In this document: positions 58,247 through 64,000 of the stretch, piece by piece
Numbering within the stretch: the stretch's first letter is position 1
How the letters are laid out: each line of letters starts with the position of its first letter
Source of the DNA: Albula goreensis
Lineage: Eukaryota; Chordata; Actinopteri; Albuliformes; Albulidae
Direction of reading: 5' to 3'
DNA: 64,000 nucleotides
Assembly (NCBI GenBank): GCA_022829145.1
Contig: CM040745.1
Location: 41,454,144 to 41,518,143 of the forward strand
Notes under the pieces: model-generated
Seen by the model: only the letters and a program-made list of their open reading frames with translations
Told to the model about the DNA's origin: nothing
The model's database searches: none
Translations under genes and position numbers: made by a program

Positions 58247-58437
58247 CCTTATCTGTGAGAGACTCAATGGACCCATAGCCTGTGCTTATAAAAGCCCTTT
58301 ACATATACCTGGGCCTTATCTGTGAGAGACTCAATGGACCCATAGCCTGTGCTTATGAAAGCCCTTTACATATGCAGTACCTGGCCCTTATCTGTGAGAG
58401 ACTCCATGGACCCTTAGCCTGTGCCTCAGCTGTTGCA
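58247..58437. repeat. Three-copy tandem repeat of about 70 bp
   Basis: Three copies of a unit beginning 'ttatctgtgagagactcaat' and continuing 'ggacccatagcctgtgctta' start at about 58248, 58317 and 58389. The third copy is shorter and more diverged. Confidence 0.9.
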
Positions 58438-58579
58438 GAGACATACCATAACTCATCTGGAATTATTCAGTAGCTGCAGTGAGCTGTGTCATCTTGTGTT
58501 CATTTAGGAAATTCCACACCTCTGGCATTTCTCCCCCTATTCCTCCTCTATAAACTTTTCAGCAAACTTTACCTTAGCC

Positions 58580-58781
58580 ACTTTTTAGCCTAGTGGCTAA
58601 GGTAAATGACTAGGACCCCAGAGGTTGGTGGTTCAAGCCACACCACTGCTGTTGGGCCCTTGAGCAAGGCCCTTAACCCCACATTGCTCCCAGGGGAGAT
58701 TGGCCCTTGGTTAGTTTAATCAACTGTAAGTCGCTTTGGATAAAAGCATCAGCTAAATGACAGTAAGGTAATGTAATGTAA
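58580..58781 (+). mobile_element. tRNA-derived SINE (plus strand)
   Basis: A-box-like 'tagcctagtggctaaggt' (58586-58603) and B-box-like 'ggttcaagcc' (58630-58639) lie at tRNA spacing. They are followed by a central part, 'cccttgagcaaggcccttaa', and the fish SINE 3' tail 'tcgctttggataaaagcatc' ending in TAATG repeats. The element is nearly full length. This is a SINE head, not a tRNA gene: no matching acceptor stem is present. Confidence 0.8.
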
Positions 58782-58789
58782 ACCGGACC

Positions 58790-59690
58790 AAAGCAAAGCT
58801 GCAGCACCCTGTGCTGTCACGTGGCTTCTCATGCTGCAAATCTTATCCTGTGTGGACTGATGACAGGAGGGAACTTGTGTTTCACAGATGCACTGAGGTA
58901 AAGAGATAGACTTTCACAGCTTCATCAGATCTAGTGTGCTTATAAATCAAGGACCTAGGTCCTGAAATACCAGAGAGACAGCAAACGTGTTGTTTTGAAA
59001 TGGAGATTTCCCAATCTTCCATACAATCAGTGGCTGAATGTTTTTGCCTGTGTTCTACAAGTAGCCAAACAGTCTACCTTAGTCAGAATCACAGTCATCT
59101 TAAGGATGTTTGTCATCAGTACTGTTTAGTTAGGCACACGTTTTATTTGTTTCATTCATTTGCTGATTAGACTAAAATTATTTGACATTATCTCCTTCGT
59201 AATTAAACTAGCGTAATTCTGGGAGCATGTTGCCCTCAATGATCTCATCTTTATTCTTGTATTTAGGTTAGTTTTAGCTAGAACTGGCTAGCCAACTAAG
59301 TACTACAGTTCAGTAATCATTTACAATGTATTGTTGAGTAATCCAAAGGAAAAAGATATTTCCCTAGTACGTGGTACAAGACCCTGTCTGGAATATTCCT
59401 TCAAAAAAGATTAATACTTTAGTCTCCCTGTGTAGTATCTTTAGTGACAGATGGTGTGTTTTTGATGACGATTTAGTAAATGGAAAGTGGCACTAGAATT
59501 GGAAAAGCATGCATCTAGCCATCTTGATATAATATTAATATAATATAACCAGCCTTTAATGCAATCATTTTGGCTCTTTACACCACCACAATGGATTTAA
59601 AATGAAACAATGAAAATGTGCTTAAAGTGTAGACTGTCCACTTTAATTTAAGGGTTTAATTTAAGGGTCAAAAATATAATATGAACCTTG
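58790..59690. other. No recognised feature
   Basis: AT-rich sequence without coding or repeat signature. Confidence 0.5.
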
Positions 59691-59694
59691 TAGG

Positions 59695-60490
59695 AATTAA
59701 AACTATTTCTATACCTAGTCCCCAAATTTTAAGGCACAAAAGTAATTGCACAAACTAACAACCATTAATTAAATCTTCAGTTTTATACTTGTTTGCAAAT
59801 GTTCTTGGCCATTGCAGAACATTCGACTTCTTTGCCTTAAAAAAGTCTTGGGTTGCTTTAGCAATACTCTTTGGGTCCATCTGCACTGTGATGTGTCGTC
59901 CAATGAGTTTTGAAGCATTTGGCTGAATCTGAGCAGATAATCTAGCCCTAAACACTTCAGCATTCATCCTGGTGCTTTTGTCAGCAGTCACATCATCAAT
60001 AAATACACCAGTAAACCAGTTCTATTGGCAGCCATACATGCCTATGCCATAACACTACCTCAACCATGCTTCACAGATGGGGTGATGTGCTTCATATCAT
60101 TAGCAGCTCCTTACCTTCTCCCTATTCTTCTCTTCCCAACTTTCTGGTACAAATTGACCTTTGTTTATCTTCATCAGTCCATAGTATGTTCCTCCAGAAC
60201 TGTACAGCTTTTTTAGATGTATTTTTTGGCACACTCTAATCTGGCCTTCCTGTTTTTAAGGCTTTCCAATGGTGGATTGTGATGAACCCTCTGTATTTAT
60301 TCTGATGAAGTCTTCTCTTGATTGTTGACTTTGACACTGATACACCTACAGATATGGTTGTTCTTGATCTGGCCAACCGTTGTGAAGGGGATTTCTTCAC
60401 CAGGGAAAGAATTCTTTGGTCATCTACCAGCTGTTTTCCATGGTCTTTGGTGTTTCTGACCTCACCAGGGCTAAACTACTGGACTGGATG
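59695..60490 (-). mobile_element. Tc1/mariner transposase fossil
   Basis: The minus strand encodes pieces of a Tc1-type transposase in order. RILSLVKKSPSQRLARSR and GVSVSKSTIKRRLHQNKYRG (helix-turn-helix region) lie near 60420-60270. WFTGVFIDDVTADKSTRMNA and LSAQIQPNASKLIGRHITVQ lie near 60020-59880, followed by MDPKSIAKATQDFFKAKK and DLINGC. The usual QMDNDPKHTA motif holding the second catalytic Asp reads QMDPKSIA, two residues shorter, so that Asp is gone. Several stops and frame changes separate the pieces and the inverted terminal repeats are not visible. It is an old inactive copy. Confidence 0.8.
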
Positions 60491-61019
60491 ATTAGTGCCA
60501 CATAAATTCCAGGAATTAATAATAATACTGTCCATGGTCAAAAAGTGAGCAACCAACAAGATGCAAGTACTAAGAGAAAAGCGTTGCTTGGAAGTGTGTA
60601 GCATACAACTTAAAGTGGTAGTTACCATCTCAGAGCAAAGAAGGTTCAAATAAGCAAATATACCCATCGTGTAAAATATGTACATCTATGTCACCCATGA
60701 ACAGACCTCCCCAAACACCCCCCAATACACACACATACCCTCCTATGTGACCCAAAGATGGTGCTGAAGCAAGGTGTCAGTGTCCCCTCTGCAATCCCAA
60801 TCTGTGGCCCTAGACATCCTTTTGGTAAAACTAAAGCATTCAATGCAGTAGGCTACAGTTGTCTTACTAATGCATAGAAAACAAATAAGTTCACTGAAAT
60901 GCTAGGACTAGGGAAAACAGGACATTTCCAGCAGGTCGTTGAAAAAGTTGAAAGCTTGGAATTTGGAACTGTGAATGGTCCTGAAATTTGGTAGACATGT
61001 GCTATACTAAGGCATAGGA

Positions 61020-61195
61020 CCTTACTCTGGCCTATGATCCTATTTCAGGACCGTTCTCTGGCATATGCTTCTATTTCAGGACCGTTCTCTGGCATATGCT
61101 TCTATTTCAGGACCTTTCTCTGGCATATGCTTCTATTTCAGGACCTTTCTCAATTTCTATGTTTCAATTTCATGACCTTTCTGTGGCCCACACCG
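61020..61195. repeat. 31-bp short tandem repeat
   Basis: About five units built on 'tctggcatatgcttctattt' and 'caggacc'. The central three are nearly identical and the outer ones are diverged. Confidence 0.9.
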
Positions 61196-61199
61196 CCAT

Positions 61200-64000
61200 T
61201 TCAGTATGCATATACTTACCCTAACATAAGATTTCAGCAATTCATGCACGTGTCACTGGAAATATTTGTTTTATTTAGGAACAGAAATGCCATATCACTG
61301 CAGAGCCATAGTGCTGCCATGCCATGGTACGGATTAAACTCCTCTGAACAGGAACGTGGTTACAAAATTTGATGACAAAATGTTAAACACAGTGACCTCA
61401 CAGTTCGGAGCAGGCTGAAAGGAGGTCAGACAATGTGGGGGAGGATTCCTGGGCTCAGTGCTCTAAAAGGCAGGGCAGTAAATATAACGTGATAAGGACT
61501 TACTTAGTCGTCTCTGTGTTTACCTTATCTCAGCAATACAGGGTGAAATGGGTCATATGTTCAGCGCGGAGAAATAAAAACCTAACGCAAATATTTTCAA
61601 ACTGTCTCCACATTTGATTTTGACCACCAAACTGCAGATACCTTACAGTGTAATCTCATGCCTTATCTATTTCTTTTATTATTTAACAGCCACAAGGTGT
61701 GGCCACACACTTTTGGCCACACCCTTTAAGTGTCAGAAGCCTTGTGGTAGGTTTGTGCAGCTGTCATCTTGGGCTGTAAAGGTGATTACAACTGCCATAC
61801 GGCAGCTCCTCAGGCCTTCATCAACCTCTTCACACAGCTGCTTGCAAGTGTTTCAGAGCACACAGAAAAGAGGTTGGGGAAAAGTTGATTCAGTAGTGCA
61901 ATTTGGGAGAGAAATCTCAAATGCAAATGTTAAATAAAATTAAAAACGATAATAAATTTTACATAATAATATAAAATAATAACATAATAATGTTCTGCAT
62001 GCTTGTAAATACTGTGTCTGTAGCAGCTTTGGGGCCTGTAATTACACATTAAGCACTTTGGGCTCAACTCTGAGCACCTTTTCACAGATGTTCTATGAGT
62101 TTGGACTGATATTCAGACGTCTGCAGAGCTTCTGCATGATTAAAATGGCTCCATAAACAGCAGCATTTCTTCACCTGAACAACATTTTTACGCTTGTGTT
62201 TATTCCCACATGGCAAAGCTGGGTGATAAAATCACACATGCTTGATTACTCAGTAGCTAGCATTGTTAATAATTCATTAAGCAAAATAAATAGTCTACAA
62301 AAATAGTCTAGTCTGTTTTAGTGATTATTTATTACTGATTAATCAGTTATTTTTATGTTATATTATTTGTTATATTTGCATTTGTAATGGTGAGATCAAA
62401 CTTGACATGAATTCTATGTGGAACAATCCCACCCAAATCTTCTACCTGTAATTGTGTTGAATCATGTTACTAACAGCCAGGATTCACTCCACAGCTCAGA
62501 TTTGCATAAACATTCTGAGGTGTCTGCGCTTCCTGTCTGCTGTGAGCTTCATGATGCTGGTTGTACTGATTGCACTAAGCGTCTTTAACTAGCACCTAAT
62601 ACAATGTCAGTAAAATCATGAGAATTTCAAATATAATACATTAAAATATTTTCAACCGAAAAACGTGGATATAAAGAAAATGTGCACACTGCCCTGGACC
62701 ACAAAGAAGACGTTCATTCATTGCATTCTCTGATAAAATCAGATATCTATAGTAACGCCTCATCATAACTGTAAATGTTAGCTAATGTAACACATACAAA
62801 TCTTTATTCCATGAGTTCACTTTAAATAATTATAAATGTGTCAATTAGGTCAATATAGAGTCAGTATAACTGTCAAACTTCTGCTATGAGTCCAATGAAA
62901 GTATGTAAATTTCCCAGCTCAGTAATAAGTAAATGTTACAATACCAACACAAACATCAGGTTATGTCAAGTTATATCATGGAAAGGAATCAACAACACAG
63001 AATATCTTCAAATGAACAATGTTATTTCCTCCAATTGGTAGACCTCGCAGTATTGTTTTGGCTTTTGAACACCAGTGAGGTTAAAGCACATTGTTCTGTG
63101 GCCCTAATGTGATTTAGGCCGACATTGTTTGCATTCTGGCCTTGCGAAGCGGAAGCAGCCTGAGTAAAAGAGGCTGTTTAACTCTATACTGTCCAACACT
63201 CAGCATCCATACAACTGTTAGTGTCCCATGTATTTTTAAACAATGATGGTGAAAGGATTCACCTTATTTAAATCCAATGTATTTTTACTGTTTGAGTTAA
63301 GCTAAATGTTATATGGCTTTTCTCCTCCCTTAGTCACTTATGTGTGATCTATGTGTGTGTGTGTGTGTACTTACTGTGTTACCATTTCTATCATTCACTC
63401 AGGGCCTGAGGCATGTGTTTGCTCCAGTCCCTGCTGTGGAATCCCTGCTGGCCCACCTATAAATAGGTCCTACCCTGAGTAGAAGATGTGCACTCTTTTT
63501 CTCCAGAAGCGTGTATGAATGATGCCACTTTTTTCCTAGTGAATACCTAAGTTGTTTTTTTAGTGAGACTATTTAGGATTGATTAATACTTTATTTCCTT
63601 TATTCATTTTCTGTTATCTTATTTTCTTCCACAGGGTTTAGTTATAATTTTGTCTTTGCCTACCACTTTTTAAATGTGTTTTCCATTTTATGTACAACAC
63701 AGTTTGTATTCACTGCCTCCTTTTTTCAAGGTGCATTTTGTGTTATGAACTCTCTAGCTGAACATTGTCTGGAAAGGGGGCATTCTGTCAGGTTATTCCT
63801 CTACTCTGTGAGCTTTGGTTTTGGACTAATAACACTAAAGGAAGTAACACCCAATTCAATGCAATGTTTTTACAGTCTGAAATTCGTCTTGGAGATACAA
63901 ATAGTACAATCAGAAATATAATGATTCTCAATCATCCACTTTTACCCACGCAGCTTCATTAAAAAGGAAGCTATGGCCTAGATTTATTTGACCTTACATA
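61200..64000. other. No recognised gene
   Basis: I see AT-rich sequence with a short (TG)n run at 63353-63369. There is no transposon protein, no splice-supported exon and no tandem array. The open frames near 61614 and 63676 have no family signature. Confidence 0.5.

Noticed and set aside
58580-58660. A tRNA gene on the plus strand
   Set aside because: The promoter boxes belong to a SINE head followed by the typical SINE 3' tail.

Overview
This window looks like intergenic, repeat-rich chromosomal DNA from a ray-finned fish, probably a teleost. The evidence is the mix of elements: PIF/Harbinger, hAT and Tc1 DNA transposons; L2/Rex-type and R2-group LINEs; tRNA-derived SINEs with the fish 3' tail; Ty3/Gypsy elements with and without a chromodomain; and long minisatellites in AT-rich DNA. 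I found no host protein-coding gene, rRNA or tRNA gene that I can support. Every recognisable protein signature belongs to a mobile element, and nearly all are decayed.

Layout. 0-9.1 kb: an hAT 3' end (2.38-3.43 kb), then a block (3.43-5.79 kb) carrying a 38-bp minisatellite and a second diverged copy of that block (6.95-9.12 kb). 9.67-22.6 kb: a nested complex. The tail of a long LTR is followed by a minus-strand Gypsy element (Gypsy-1). A 5.16-kb two-gene Harbinger transposon sits at the junction of a direct duplication of about 1.33 kb, and each copy holds the LTR tail, the Gypsy-1 3' LTR and part of its interior. 22.6-26 kb: mostly featureless, with one CpG-dense patch. 26.06-29.0 kb: a 48-bp minisatellite split by a 1.6-kb LTR-like insertion. 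29-31.8 kb: LINE and SINE fossils. 32.2-37.6 kb: a second minus-strand Gypsy (Gypsy-2) whose gag region is interrupted by a 1.94-kb Harbinger-type element with a 3-bp target duplication. 39.9-41.4 kb: the 3' end of a chromodomain Gypsy. 42-43.4 kb: an hAT relic with a TTF/ZMYM-type zinc finger. 44-45.3 kb: the C-terminal end of an R2-group LINE. 48.6-49.5 kb: a minus-strand LINE. 52.5-53.25 kb: a 27-bp minisatellite. 53.5-56.9 kb: another two-gene Harbinger fossil. 58-61.2 kb: a short tandem repeat, a SINE, a Tc1 fossil and a 31-bp tandem repeat. The rest is AT-rich DNA with nothing I recognise.

How the parts relate. The Harbinger at 11.6-16.8 kb is the best-preserved element. It has a three-exon Myb/SANT accessory gene and a two-exon DDE transposase in convergent orientation, between 19-bp perfect terminal inverted repeats. 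Its transposase carries two compensating indels that scramble the segment around the first catalytic aspartate, so it is probably inactive. The best candidate for something unusual is its setting: it lies exactly between two roughly 1.33-kb direct repeats with no ordinary 3-bp target duplication, as expected from an aberrant transposition or a duplication with a breakpoint at the transposon. I see no CRISPR array, operon, toxin system or other undescribed gene system.
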